From: Desulfobacillus sp041396245
GTDB taxonomy: Bacteria; Pseudomonadota; Gammaproteobacteria; Burkholderiales; Rhodocyclaceae
Reading direction: 5' to 3'
NCBI GenBank assembly: GCA_041396245.1
Contig: JAWKYW010000001.1
Span: forward strand, 318,081 to 382,080
DNA length: 64,000 nt
In this document: piece after piece, positions 28,491-36,227 of the stretch
Layout: each line of letters opens with the position of its first letter
Numbering within the stretch: position 1 is the stretch's first letter
Notes under the pieces: generated by a model
Told to the model about the DNA's origin: nothing
Database searches by the model: none
Seen by the model: the letters and a program-made list of their open reading frames with translations, nothing else
Position numbers and translations under genes: made by a program

Positions 28491-29396
28491 ATGAACAAAA
28501 CGCTGATGAACATTGCGGCCGTCGAACGCGAGACGGGTTTGGGCAAGGACACCCTGAGGGTCTGGGAGCGTCGCTACGGCTTTCCCCGGCCCGAGCGGGA
28601 CCAGCACGGCGAGCGTGCCTATCCCCTCGAACAGGTTGAAAAGCTTCGTTTAATCAAGCGACTGATGGGGCAGGGCTGGCGTCCGGGGCGGCTCCTGGCG
28701 AAGCCGGACGAAGAACTGGCAGCCCTCGCCGTGCCGGCGGAACCGTCCCCGGCCGGGGTCGCCGGCGGCAGCCTGATGCCGGCGGTGGTCGACCTCATCC
28801 GCCATCACGACATCCCGGCCCTGGGCAATGCCCTGCGGCAGGCCCTGCACCGCCACGGGCTGCAGCAGTTCGTGCTGGAAACGGTGAGCGCGCTGAATCG
28901 TGCCGTCGGCGAGGCCTGGATGCGCGGGGAGATCCAGGTCTTCGAGGAGCACCTCTATACCGAGCAGATGCAGGCCCTGCTGCGCCAGGCCATCGGTGCG
29001 CTGCCCGCGGGAGGCGGCCGTCCGCGCGTCCTGCTCACCACCGTGCCGGAAGAGCAGCACGTCCTGGGCATCCTCATGACGGAGGCGCTGCTGACGCTGG
29101 AGGGCGCCAATTGCGTGCCGCTCGGCACGCAGACGCCGCTTGCCGACATTGCCCAGGCCGCCCAGGCGCATCAGGCCGACATCGTCGCCCTGTCGTTTTC
29201 CTCGGCGTTTCCGGCGCGGCAGGTGGTGCCGCTGCTCAAGCAGTTGCGCGGCATGCTGGCCGGCCACGTCGCGCTGTGGGCCGGCGGCGCCGGGGTGGAG
29301 CGCCTCGCCGCGCCGGAGGGCGTGCGCATGATGGTCAGCCTCGAGGCCGCGCTGGAGGGGCTGGCGCAGTGGCGGACGGCGTATCCTGCCCACTGA
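28491..29396 (+). CDS. B12-dependent photoreceptor repressor, CarH/LitR type (MerR family)
   Basis: A 301-aa regulator. The N-terminal MerR winged helix is at about residues 5-75 (GLGKDTLRVWERRYGFPRPE). A helical bundle and a Rossmann B12-binding domain follow. Diagnostic residues are present: W143-x9-E153-H154, matching the cap over adenosylcobalamin in CarH, and ExHxxG (EQHVLG, H190), the lower axial ligand. In this family, adenosylcobalamin-bound tetramers repress in the dark and fall apart in light. ATG at 28491 follows AGGA, which sits in an operator; ATG 28506 is an alternative. Divergent from the lipid/folE2 operon. Confidence 0.92.
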   Translation: MNKTLMNIAAVERETGLGKDTLRVWERRYGFPRPERDQHGERAYPLEQVEKLRLIKRLMGQGWRPGRLLAKPDEELAALAVPAEPSPAGVAGGSLMPAVVDLIRHHDIPALGNALRQALHRHGLQQFVLETVSALNRAVGEAWMRGEIQVFEEHLYTEQMQALLRQAIGALPAGGGRPRVLLTTVPEEQHVLGILMTEALLTLEGANCVPLGTQTPLADIAQAAQAHQADIVALSFSSAFPARQVVPLLKQLRGMLAGHVALWAGGAGVERLAAPEGVRMMVSLEAALEGLAQWRTAYPAH

Positions 29397-29404
29397 CTAT
29401 CTGC

Positions 29405-29453
29405 TGAGCGCCCCGGGCACGCCCGGGCGCAAATCAACCCTGCCGGGCGCTCA
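29405..29453. terminator. Hairpin between convergent genes
   Basis: TGAGCGCCCC at the left pairs with the GGGCGCTCA at the right, and an inner CCGGGCACGCCCGG adds a second stem. It lies between the photoreceptor gene and the convergent DUF3301 gene. No clear U-run, so termination is tentative. Confidence 0.4.
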
Positions 29454-29792
29454 GTGCAGCATCAGGCCGGAGGGCGCCGGCCGCGGGCCGACGTGGAGGA
29501 CGAGGACGCGGTGGCCGAGCATGACCACGCTGCCGCGGCGACGGTTGTCGCCGGTGTCGCTGTATTCGAAGGCATAGACGCGCCGCAGCAGCAGGCGGCC
29601 CTCCTCGTTGCGCTCCGGCCTCATGCCGGCGCTGGCGACGGTGTCGTCGAGCAGCTGCAGGCCTTCCGATTCACAGGCGCTGCGGGCGGCGGCGATGCCG
29701 ATGTCCCGCGCCTTGAGGCTGTCCAGCCAGAGCCAGGCGCCGCCGGCCAGCACGAGCAGGCCGAACAGTTCCGGCAGGGGCCAGCCGTTCAT
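29451..29792 (-). CDS. DUF3301 small membrane-anchored protein
   Basis: A 113-aa protein with one N-terminal membrane segment (LPELFGLLVLAGGAWLWLDS). The soluble part carries ARSACESEGLQLLDDTVA and LRRVYAFEYSDTGDNRRRG, the family pattern. Function unknown. ATG at 29792 overlaps the stop of the upstream zinc-ribbon-like gene. Any longer reading frame in this direction runs through the dodecin region and is spurious. Confidence 0.83.
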   Translation of the reverse strand: MNGWPLPELFGLLVLAGGAWLWLDSLKARDIGIAAARSACESEGLQLLDDTVASAGMRPERNEEGRLLLRRVYAFEYSDTGDNRRRGSVVMLGHRVLVLHVGPRPAPSGLMLH

Positions 29793-30010
29793 CGGTTGGA
29801 ATTCAGCACCAGCCTCGCCTTGCTCTGGGCTTCCGCCTTGTTCTCGGCGCTGACGCGGCGGCCGAAGCCGTCGCGTTCGGCGATGCTGCGTTTCGTCGCC
29901 TCGATGCTCCTGATGCAGCGCCAGCGCTTGCCGCCCTTGGTTTCGATCTGCCGCATTTCCGCCTTCGGGTGGCGGGTGCCGCAGTGGTAGCAATAGGCCG
30001 TTTCGCTCAT
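29789..30010 (-). CDS. Small zinc-ribbon-like protein
   Basis: A 73-aa basic protein starting MSETAYCYHCGTRHPKAEM. The CYHC knuckle and a third cysteine in KRWRCIRSIEATKR suggest a metal site, though only three cysteines are visible. The C-terminal half is helical and charged. Function unknown. Coupled to the DUF3301 gene by a 4-nt overlap. Confidence 0.7.
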   Translation of the reverse strand: MSETAYCYHCGTRHPKAEMRQIETKGGKRWRCIRSIEATKRSIAERDGFGRRVSAENKAEAQSKARLVLNSNR

Positions 30011-30034
30011 CGATGCCTTTCCGGTCGCGGCGGA

Positions 30035-30271
30035 TCAGCCTTCGTACTTGAACGACATCGACACGCGCGCCCGGTAGGCGACCACCTTGCCCGACTTGTC
30101 GATCTTCATGTCCAGCTTGGTGATCTCGGCCACGCGCAGGTCGCGCAGGGTCTTGGCCGCCGTCTCGACGGCGGCGCGGGCGGCATCCTCCCAGGACGTC
30201 GGGCTCGAGCCGACCACTTCGAGAATCTTGTAGACGGCATCCGTGGATTTTTTCGTCGATTTCTTGGCCAT
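30035..30271 (-). CDS. Dodecin family flavin-binding protein
   Basis: A 78-aa protein of the dodecameric flavin-storage family. The core VYKILEVVGSSPTSWEDAA and the KTLRDLRVAEI strand are recognisable. The tryptophan that stacks on flavin in archaeal dodecin is replaced here by valine, so ligand specificity may differ. A Lys-rich N-terminus (MAKKSTKKSTD) precedes the core. It is encoded just upstream of the zinc-ribbon-like gene. A second role in coenzyme A binding is known for some members. Confidence 0.85.
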   Translation of the reverse strand: MAKKSTKKSTDAVYKILEVVGSSPTSWEDAARAAVETAAKTLRDLRVAEITKLDMKIDKSGKVVAYRARVSMSFKYEG

Positions 30272-30434
30272 GGGAGTCTCCTGATGTGTTGATGGCAGGG
30301 TGAACCGGCGCCTTGCGCGCCGTCATCGACATCATAGCCCTTTTGGCCGGTTTCAGGCAGGAACGCCCCTGCAGGCTTTGCCGGAACAGGCGGCCTGGCC
30401 GCATGGCGGCACGCGCTGCGGGTATCCTGTGGCC

Positions 30435-31358
30435 ATGACCCTGAGCAGCACACCCGCGTTTCGCTTTCTGACCGGCCTCTACGAGCCGTCCGCCGTCCAG
30501 CAGCTGACCGACGGGCGTTTCCTCGTTCTCGAAGACGAGAAGGCACGACCGTTCAGCCTGGTCACGATCGGCCCCGATGGTACGGCCGCAAGCGTGCCGC
30601 TGCGCCCGGCGCCGCCGGAATCCGCCAAGGTTTTCAGGAAGCTGAACGATCTCGAAGGCATCGCCCTCTGCCGGGCGGGGCATATCTACGCCATCACTTC
30701 GCATTCGCGCGATGGCGACGGTGACGAGAAGGCGTCCCGCGAAAGACTGCTCCGCTTCCGCATCGAAGGGGATCGCGTGGTGGCGCCGATGGTGTCGAAG
30801 GCGCTCAAGCCGGCCCTGCTGGCGGCGCATCCCGGGCTGGCCGCCGCAGCGGAGATTCGCGATGTCAAGGCCGGCGGCGGGCTGAACATCGAGGCGCTCG
30901 ACTTCAGTCCCGACGCGCGGCGTCTGCTGATCGGCTTTCGCAGCCCTTTGCTCGGCAACCTGGCCCTCGTCGCCTGCGTCGAGAATCCCGCGGCGATCTT
31001 CGACTCGGGCGAGGCGCCGCGCATCTCGGCCAGGCTGGAGACCCTGGACCTCGGCGGCAACGGCATACGCGGCATGTCCTGGTTTCCCTGCCTCGACGGA
31101 TACCTCGTCATCGGCGGGCCGGTCGCGCGCGAACCCGTTCAATTCCAGCTCTGGTTCTGGAGCGGCCGTCCCGGTGCGCCGGCACGCCGCGTCACGATTC
31201 CCGGCCTGCCGGGCCTGGAAAGGGCCGAGGGGATCTGTCCGGCGGTGATCGATGGCCGCCAGTGGATCGTGGTCGTCAGCGATGACGGTAACCGGAAGGA
31301 AGGACGCTTTGCCCGCTTCCTGCTGCTTGAGCCCGGGCAATTGCAGGTTGCCGCATGA
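30435..31358 (+). CDS. DUF3616 domain protein
   Basis: A 307-aa soluble protein with an irregular beta-propeller-like pattern (FRFLTGLYEPSAVQQLTDG, LNDLEGIALCRAGHIYAITS, LNIEALDFSPDARRLLIGFR, GNGIRGMSWFPCLDGYLVIG). The repeated LEG/IEAL-type motifs resemble phytase-like or SMP-30-like propellers. ATG at 30435 is used because homology starts there. No signal peptide seen. Function unknown. Confidence 0.72.
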   Translation: MTLSSTPAFRFLTGLYEPSAVQQLTDGRFLVLEDEKARPFSLVTIGPDGTAASVPLRPAPPESAKVFRKLNDLEGIALCRAGHIYAITSHSRDGDGDEKASRERLLRFRIEGDRVVAPMVSKALKPALLAAHPGLAAAAEIRDVKAGGGLNIEALDFSPDARRLLIGFRSPLLGNLALVACVENPAAIFDSGEAPRISARLETLDLGGNGIRGMSWFPCLDGYLVIGGPVAREPVQFQLWFWSGRPGAPARRVTIPGLPGLERAEGICPAVIDGRQWIVVVSDDGNRKEGRFARFLLLEPGQLQVAA

Positions 31359-31474
31359 ATCGGCTGATGCATGACTGGACGAGGGAGGTGGCCGTCTGAA
31401 GATTCACGGCCTTTCCGCCGCCACGGGCCTATACTTGAAACGCATACCCCTTCAATACGAGCAGGAGAAACACC

Positions 31475-31606
31475 ATGGCCAAGGCCCAGAAGTCCAACAA
31501 GGAAACGAAGAAGCAACCCGTGCTGACGCCGAAGGAAAAGAAGGCGGCCAAGCAGGCGAAGAAGCACGCCGGGGTTGCCACCCCGATGGTTGTCAAGGGA
31601 TCCTGA
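31475..31606 (+). CDS. Lysine-rich micro-protein
   Basis: A 43-aa ORF (MAKAQKSNKETKKQPVLTPK, then a KKAAKQAKK run, ending VVKGS). GGAG is 8-9 nt upstream, and a -10-like TATACT lies at about 31431. It is extremely basic and probably helical; nucleic-acid binding is a guess. I do not recognise a named family, although short K/A-rich proteins of this look occur in betaproteobacteria. Confidence 0.6.
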   Translation: MAKAQKSNKETKKQPVLTPKEKKAAKQAKKHAGVATPMVVKGS

Positions 31607-31624
31607 GCCCGCGGCGAGCGGGCG

Positions 31625-31646
31625 AAAGTCAGTCCCCGCGCTACGG
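31625..31646 (+). repeat. AAAGTCAG-N10-ACGG interspersed motif, copy 7
   Basis: Intergenic copy, 18 nt after the stop of the lysine-rich micro-protein. Both halves are exact. Confidence 0.7.
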
Positions 31647-31784
31647 CGCGCGCCGCTTGTCCGGGAGGCCGGAGCCGGCCAGGCGCGAGCGCTGCAGGGC
31701 GATGAACTCCAGAATTCCCCAGAGCAGCGTGCTGCCCAGCGAAAGCGCCGGGTGGAAGAGGGTCCTGCCGATCAGGTCGCGCAT
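31641..31784 (-). CDS. Small hydrophobic micro-protein
   Basis: A 47-aa ORF starting at ATG 31784 with a near-perfect ribosome site (GGAGGG) 3-4 nt upstream. It has one hydrophobic helix (FHPALSLGSTLLWGILEFIA) and a basic tail ending KRRAP, a pattern of single-pass membrane micro-proteins. No family recognised. The strong ribosome site is the main support. Confidence 0.5.
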   Translation of the reverse strand: MRDLIGRTLFHPALSLGSTLLWGILEFIALQRSRLAGSGLPDKRRAP

Positions 31785-31803
31785 GGGTCCCTCCGTTCTG
31801 AAG

Positions 31804-31890
31804 TCAATCCAGCCGCCAGCCGGCGGCCATCTCGTCGAAGAGCTTTTCGATGATGCGTTGCAGGTCGATCATCCTGACGGGTGGAAACAT
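31804..31890 (-). CDS. Possible 28-aa micro-ORF
   Basis: MFPPVRMIDLQRIIEKLFDE and a further eight residues. It ends 20 nt before the hydrophobic micro-protein gene on the same strand, with GAGGAG about 10 nt before the ATG. It has an amphipathic helix. It may be the first cistron of a two-gene transcript with that gene. Weak evidence. Confidence 0.3.
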   Translation of the reverse strand: MFPPVRMIDLQRIIEKLFDEMAAGWRLD

Positions 31891-32002
31891 GGCCGGGCAA
31901 CTCCTCGCAACGATGGCATGGCAAAGCTAACAGGCGGACGTTAAGCCCGCGTTACGGAATTGCGACCTTTCGTGCGGTAGCAGCCGGCCCGGCGGCCGGG
32001 GT

Positions 32003-33061
32003 ATGCTTTGCGGCTACGGTTTTTCCGCCACGATCGTGTCCCCATCCGCATTTACCGAGCTGGCCGAGCTTGAACGCATCATCGAAGCGGGCGCCGCCCA
32101 CCTCGAGGCGCGATCGATGTGCGAGGTGGCGGTCGGCGAGCGGCGCTTTCCCGTCCATGTCGTAACGCTGGGCAATCCCGATCCGGCCGTGCCCGCCGTC
32201 GGCTACTTCGGCGGCTTCCACGGCCTCGAACGCATCGGCGCCGAGGTCGTCCTCGTCTACCTGCGCAGCCTGGTGATGCGCCTGCGCTGGGACAGCGTGC
32301 TGCACAGGCAGCTGGAGTCCCTGCGGCTGGTCTTCATGCCGCTGGTCAACCCGGGGGGCGTCTTCCGCGGCACCCGCGCCAACCCGAACGGCGTCGACCT
32401 CATGCGCAACGCGCCGCTGGAATCGGCCGAGCGCGTGCCCTTCATGATCGGCGGCCAGCGCCTCAGCGCCGGGCTGCCCTGGTACCGCGGGCCGGCCGGC
32501 GCCGCGATGGAAGCCGAGAATCAGGCCGTCTGCCGCGTCGTCGAAGAGGAGCTGCAGGCGCACGCGTTCAGCCTCACCGTCGACTGCCATTCCGGCTTCG
32601 GCCTGCACGACCGCATCTGGTTTCCCTACGCCCACAGCGCGCTGCCGTTCGCCCACCTGGCCGAGATCCACGCCCTCAAGGAAATCCACGAGCAGACCTG
32701 CGCCCACCACAACTACCTGTTCGAGCCGCAGAGCCGGCAATACCTGGCGCACGGCGACCTCTGGGACCACCTCAGCCGCGAGGCGGCCGCCCGGCCGGAG
32801 CGTGTCTTCCTGCCGCTGACGCTGGAGATGGGGTCGTGGCTGTGGGTGAAGAAAAACCCGCGCCAGATCTTCTCGCGCCAGGGCATCTTCAATCCGCTGA
32901 TCGAGCACCGCCAGCAGCGCGTGCTGCGCCGCCACCTCGCCTGGCTCGACTTCACCGCCCGCGCCGCCGCCGGCTGGCGCAACTGGCTGCCCGCCGGCGC
33001 CGAGCGCGAACGCCACCGCGAAAGGGCCCTCGACCTCTGGTATCGGGGGGCGAAAACATGA
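32003..33061 (+). CDS. M14-type zinc carboxypeptidase-like protein
   Basis: A 352-aa metallopeptidase-fold protein. Zinc ligands appear as H and E in YFGGFHGLERIG and as the later His in TVDCHSGFG. A candidate catalytic glutamate is in LTLEMGSWLW. The family removes C-terminal residues or deacylates; the substrate is unknown here. The start is uncertain: ATG 32003 overlaps a promoter-like TATGCT, and GTG 32036 (then SPSAFTELAEL) is a good alternative. The downstream hydrolase gene overlaps it by 4 nt. Confidence 0.8.
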   Translation: MLCGYGFSATIVSPSAFTELAELERIIEAGAAHLEARSMCEVAVGERRFPVHVVTLGNPDPAVPAVGYFGGFHGLERIGAEVVLVYLRSLVMRLRWDSVLHRQLESLRLVFMPLVNPGGVFRGTRANPNGVDLMRNAPLESAERVPFMIGGQRLSAGLPWYRGPAGAAMEAENQAVCRVVEEELQAHAFSLTVDCHSGFGLHDRIWFPYAHSALPFAHLAEIHALKEIHEQTCAHHNYLFEPQSRQYLAHGDLWDHLSREAAARPERVFLPLTLEMGSWLWVKKNPRQIFSRQGIFNPLIEHRQQRVLRRHLAWLDFTARAAAGWRNWLPAGAERERHRERALDLWYRGAKT

Positions 33062-33831
33062 CGGCGTGGATATTCCTGCGCGGCCTTACCCGCGAGCGCC
33101 GGCACTGGGGGGATTTCCCCGCGGTCTTTCGCGAAGCGATCCCCGCCGCCGAGATCGTCGCGCCGGACCTGCCCGGCAACGGCACCCTGAACGCACTGCG
33201 CAGCCCGGCCGCCATCGGCGCCATGGTCGAGCACTGCCGCAATGCGTTGCGGGAGCAGGGCGTCCGCCCGCCATACTTTCTCCTGGCGATGTCGCTGGGA
33301 GCGATGGTGGCCGTCGAATGGGCCGCGCGCCATCCGGAAGAGTTGCGCGGCTGCGTCCTCATCGGCACCAGCTTCGGCGGCATCAGCCCCTTCCACCAGC
33401 GCCTGCGACCGCGCAACTACGCGACCCTGCTCGGCCTGGCCCTGCCCGGGATGAACGATGCCGCACGCGAAGCCGCCGTCCTGCGCCTCACCAGTAATCT
33501 GGCCGAAAACCGCGACAGGATCGTGCGGGACTGGAGCGCCTGGCGGCGCGAGCATCCGGTCTCGCGCGCCAACGCGCTGCGCCAGTTGTGGGCCGCGGCG
33601 CGCTACCGACTGCCGGCGCAGCGGCCCGCCGTGCCCATGCTGGTGCTCGCCGGCGCCGGTGACAGCCTGGTCGACCCGGCCTGCTCGCGCGAGCTCGCAC
33701 GCCGCTGGCAGACCGGTTATGCCGAGCACCCCGCCGCCGGCCACGACCTCCCGCTCGACGACGGCGCCTGGGTCGCGCGGCAGGTGCGGGAATGGATGGA
33801 ACGGCTGGTAGAGCGGGGCGCGGCGCCATGA
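33058..33831 (+). CDS. Alpha/beta hydrolase
   Basis: A 257-aa hydrolase with start codon overlapping the peptidase stop. The nucleophile elbow is LAMSLGAMV (A-x-S-x-G, a relaxed form of G-x-S-x-G). The acid is probably the Asp in GAGDSLVDPA and the histidine is in PAAGHDLPLDD. The oxyanion segment is near IFLRGLTRERRHW. Substrate unknown. Coupling to the peptidase gene suggests joint action. Confidence 0.83.
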   Translation: MTAWIFLRGLTRERRHWGDFPAVFREAIPAAEIVAPDLPGNGTLNALRSPAAIGAMVEHCRNALREQGVRPPYFLLAMSLGAMVAVEWAARHPEELRGCVLIGTSFGGISPFHQRLRPRNYATLLGLALPGMNDAAREAAVLRLTSNLAENRDRIVRDWSAWRREHPVSRANALRQLWAAARYRLPAQRPAVPMLVLAGAGDSLVDPACSRELARRWQTGYAEHPAAGHDLPLDDGAWVARQVREWMERLVERGAAP

Positions 33832-33874
33832 ATCCCGTCGTACAATCCCTTACCCGATTCTCTGGAGGAATACG

Positions 33875-34312
33875 ATGAAAAGTATCCGCCTCGCGATCGT
33901 CGTCGCCGCTCTCCCGGCCGCTGCGTACGCCGAAGTCCTCTCGCCCGTCGGCGCCTGGACCACCATCGACGACGAGTCCAAGAAGCCGAAGTCCGTCGTG
34001 CGCATCGTGGAAAAGGACGGCGTCTATTCCGGCATGGTCGAGAAGATCTTCGACCCGGCCAGGCAGGACTCGAAATGCGAAGAATGCGCCGGCGACGACC
34101 CGCGCAAGGGCCAGCCGGTGATCGGCATGACCATCCTCACCGGCCTGAAGCCGGACGGCGACAACGTCTACGCCGGCGGCACCATCCTCGATCCCGCCAA
34201 CGGCAAGACCTACAACGCGAAAGTGACCGTCATCGAGGGCGGCAAGAAACTGGAGATGCGCGGCTCGGTGCTCTTCATCGGCCGCACGCAGACGTGGGTG
34301 CGGGCGGACTGA
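33875..34312 (+). CDS. DUF2147 secreted protein
   Basis: A 145-aa protein with a signal peptide (MKSIRLAIVVAALPAAAYA). The mature part has the DUF2147 pattern SPVGAWTTIDDESKKPKS, GVYSGMVEKIF and the conserved pair KCEECAGDDPRKGQP, then ILDPANGKTYNAKVTV. Function unknown; periplasmic or lipocalin-like beta structure. The motif AAAGTCAG overlaps its stop codon. Confidence 0.85.
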   Translation: MKSIRLAIVVAALPAAAYAEVLSPVGAWTTIDDESKKPKSVVRIVEKDGVYSGMVEKIFDPARQDSKCEECAGDDPRKGQPVIGMTILTGLKPDGDNVYAGGTILDPANGKTYNAKVTVIEGGKKLEMRGSVLFIGRTQTWVRAD

Positions 34313-34333
34313 AAGTCAGCCTCCGCGATACGG
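34312..34333 (+). repeat. AAAGTCAG-N10-ACGG interspersed motif, copy 8
   Basis: Starts on the last base of the DUF2147 stop codon. Both halves are exact. Confidence 0.7.
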
Positions 34334-34342
34334 CGGGTTTTC

Positions 34343-34365
34343 CCCTCTCCCCGCCGGGGAGAGGG
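34343..34365. repeat. Palindrome, family F
   Basis: CCCTCTCCCC and GGGGAGAGGG separated by 3 nt. It is a common dispersed proteobacterial palindrome. It lies downstream of the DUF2147 gene and may terminate transcription. Confidence 0.65.
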
Positions 34366-34382
34366 CAGGGTGAGGGGGCGGG

Positions 34383-34582
34383 TCAGACCTTCTTCAGAAA
34401 GCACGCCTTCAGCATGAAGCTGCCGGCATCCATCTTGCAATCCACCTCGTGGTCGCCGCTGCCTCTTCCTCCACGCCCGCCGCCACCATCGGCCACTCAT
34501 GGCCGCAATCGGCGCAAACATGGTTGGCGCCGTCCTGATAGATTTCCATGGCGCATTGGGGGCAGGGCGGGGTGGTGGGCAT
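34383..34582 (-). pseudogene. phnA: Decayed phnA/yjdM zinc-ribbon gene
   Basis: From ATG 34582 the frame gives a PhnA-like zinc ribbon (PTTPPCPQCAMEIYQDG, then VCADCGHEW) and soon hits a foreign tail and stop. In another frame, the end of the region reads DCKMDAGSFMLKACFLKKV then stop at 34383, which is the C-terminus of the same family. The 200-nt remnant is not a multiple of three, and the family gene is about 340 nt. An internal deletion with frameshift explains both. It lies beside a restriction locus, where insertion or deletion is common. Confidence 0.75.
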
Positions 34583-34772
34583 GACGAGGTCCAGGGTGTG
34601 TTTAGGGTTGCAAGGGTATCCGTAACGGTGCGGGATCGGCAACTGGCAAAAAATCAGTCTCCGAAGCTGTTGCTCAAGGCGCGGGTGCGAAGGCGGCAAT
34701 GTCCGCCTTTGTTCATCGGGGGTATTCCAGTAGAGTATCGGCTTTGGCGCGCTCGCCCGGAACATAACCTCC

Positions 34773-36227
34773 ATGTTTGAACAAGCCTTCAAGAACATCG
34801 ACAACGACCTGCGCAACGAAGCGGGCTGCACCACGGAACTCGACTACACCGAACAGACCTCCTGGCTGCTGTTCCTCAAGTACCTCGACGGGCTGGAACA
34901 GGACAAGGCGATGGAGGCCGAACTGGAGGGGAAGAAGTACGCCTTCATCCTCGACGAACCCTACCGCTGGTCATCCTGGGCCGCGCCCAGGGACAAGGAC
35001 GGCAAGCGCGACCACAACAAGGCGCAGACCGGCGACGACCTGCGCGAATTCGTGGATCGCAAGCTGTTCCCTTACCTGCACGGCTTCAAGCAGAAGGCCA
35101 GCGGCCCGAACACCATCGAATACAAAATCGGCGAGATCTTCGGCGAGATCAAGAACAAGATTCAGAGCGGCTACACCCTGCGCGAGATCATCGACCACAT
35201 CGACGAACTGCGCTTCCGCTCGCAGGCCGAGAAGCATGAACTCTCGCACCTGTACGAAGCCAAGATCAAGAACATGGGCAATGCCGGGCGCAACGGCGGC
35301 GAGTACTACACCCCGCGCCCGCTGATCCGGGCCATGGTGCAGGTGGTGCAGCCCAAGGTCGGCGAACGCATCTACGACGGCGCCTGCGGCTCGGCCGGCT
35401 TTCTCTGCGAGTCCTTCGACCACCTGCGGAGCCAACCCGGGCTGACGGCCGGCGACCTCAAGACGCTGCAGGAACGCACCTTCTACGGCAAGGAAAAGAA
35501 GCCGCTGGCCTACGTGATCGCGATCATGAACATGATCCTGCACGGCATCGAAGCGCCGAACATCATCCACACCAACACGCTGGCCGAGAACCTGGCCGAC
35601 ATCCAGGACAAGGACCGGATGGACGTCATCCTCGCCAATCCGCCCTTCGGCGGCGGCGAGCGCAAGGAAGTGCAGCAGAACTTCCCCATCCGCACCGGCG
35701 AGACGGCCTTTCTGTTCCTGCAACACTTCATCAAGATGCTCAAGGCCGGCGGCCGGGCCGGCGTGGTCATCAAGAACACCTTCCTGTCGAACACCGACAA
35801 CGCCTCGATCAGCCTGCGCAAGCTGCTGCTCGAATCCTGCAACCTGCACACCGTCCTCGATTGCCCCGGCGGCACGTTTCAGGGCGCGGGTGTGAAAACG
35901 GTGGTGCTGTTCTTCGAGAAGGGCACACCGACGCGCAAGGTCTGGTACTACCAGCTCGACCCCGGCCGCAACCTGGGCAAGACCAACCCGCTCAACGACG
36001 CCGACCTCTCCGAGTTTGTCGAACTGCAAAAAACAAAGGCCGACACCGGGAAAAGCTGGAGCGTCGATGCCGCAAAGATTGATACCGCGAGCTACGACCT
36101 CTCGGTGAAGAACCCGAACGGCGGCGAGGCGGTCATCCACCGCATCCCGCAGGACATCATGGACGAGATTGCAGCGCTGGACGCCGAGAGTGCGGAAGTG
36201 CTGGCGAATATCAGGGCACTGTTATGA
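34773..36227 (+). CDS. hsdM: Type I restriction-modification methyltransferase subunit HsdM
   Basis: N6-adenine methyltransferase subunit of a type I system, 484 aa. The N-terminal HsdM helical domain is at about residues 1-140. The SAM site is at GERIYDGACGSAGFL (about 205) and the catalytic NPPF at VILANPPFGGGER (about 290). GGEYYTPRPL precedes them. The 190-nt upstream space after the phnA remnant holds the likely promoter. It overlaps hsdS by ATGA. Confidence 0.96.
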   Translation: MFEQAFKNIDNDLRNEAGCTTELDYTEQTSWLLFLKYLDGLEQDKAMEAELEGKKYAFILDEPYRWSSWAAPRDKDGKRDHNKAQTGDDLREFVDRKLFPYLHGFKQKASGPNTIEYKIGEIFGEIKNKIQSGYTLREIIDHIDELRFRSQAEKHELSHLYEAKIKNMGNAGRNGGEYYTPRPLIRAMVQVVQPKVGERIYDGACGSAGFLCESFDHLRSQPGLTAGDLKTLQERTFYGKEKKPLAYVIAIMNMILHGIEAPNIIHTNTLAENLADIQDKDRMDVILANPPFGGGERKEVQQNFPIRTGETAFLFLQHFIKMLKAGGRAGVVIKNTFLSNTDNASISLRKLLLESCNLHTVLDCPGGTFQGAGVKTVVLFFEKGTPTRKVWYYQLDPGRNLGKTNPLNDADLSEFVELQKTKADTGKSWSVDAAKIDTASYDLSVKNPNGGEAVIHRIPQDIMDEIAALDAESAEVLANIRALL

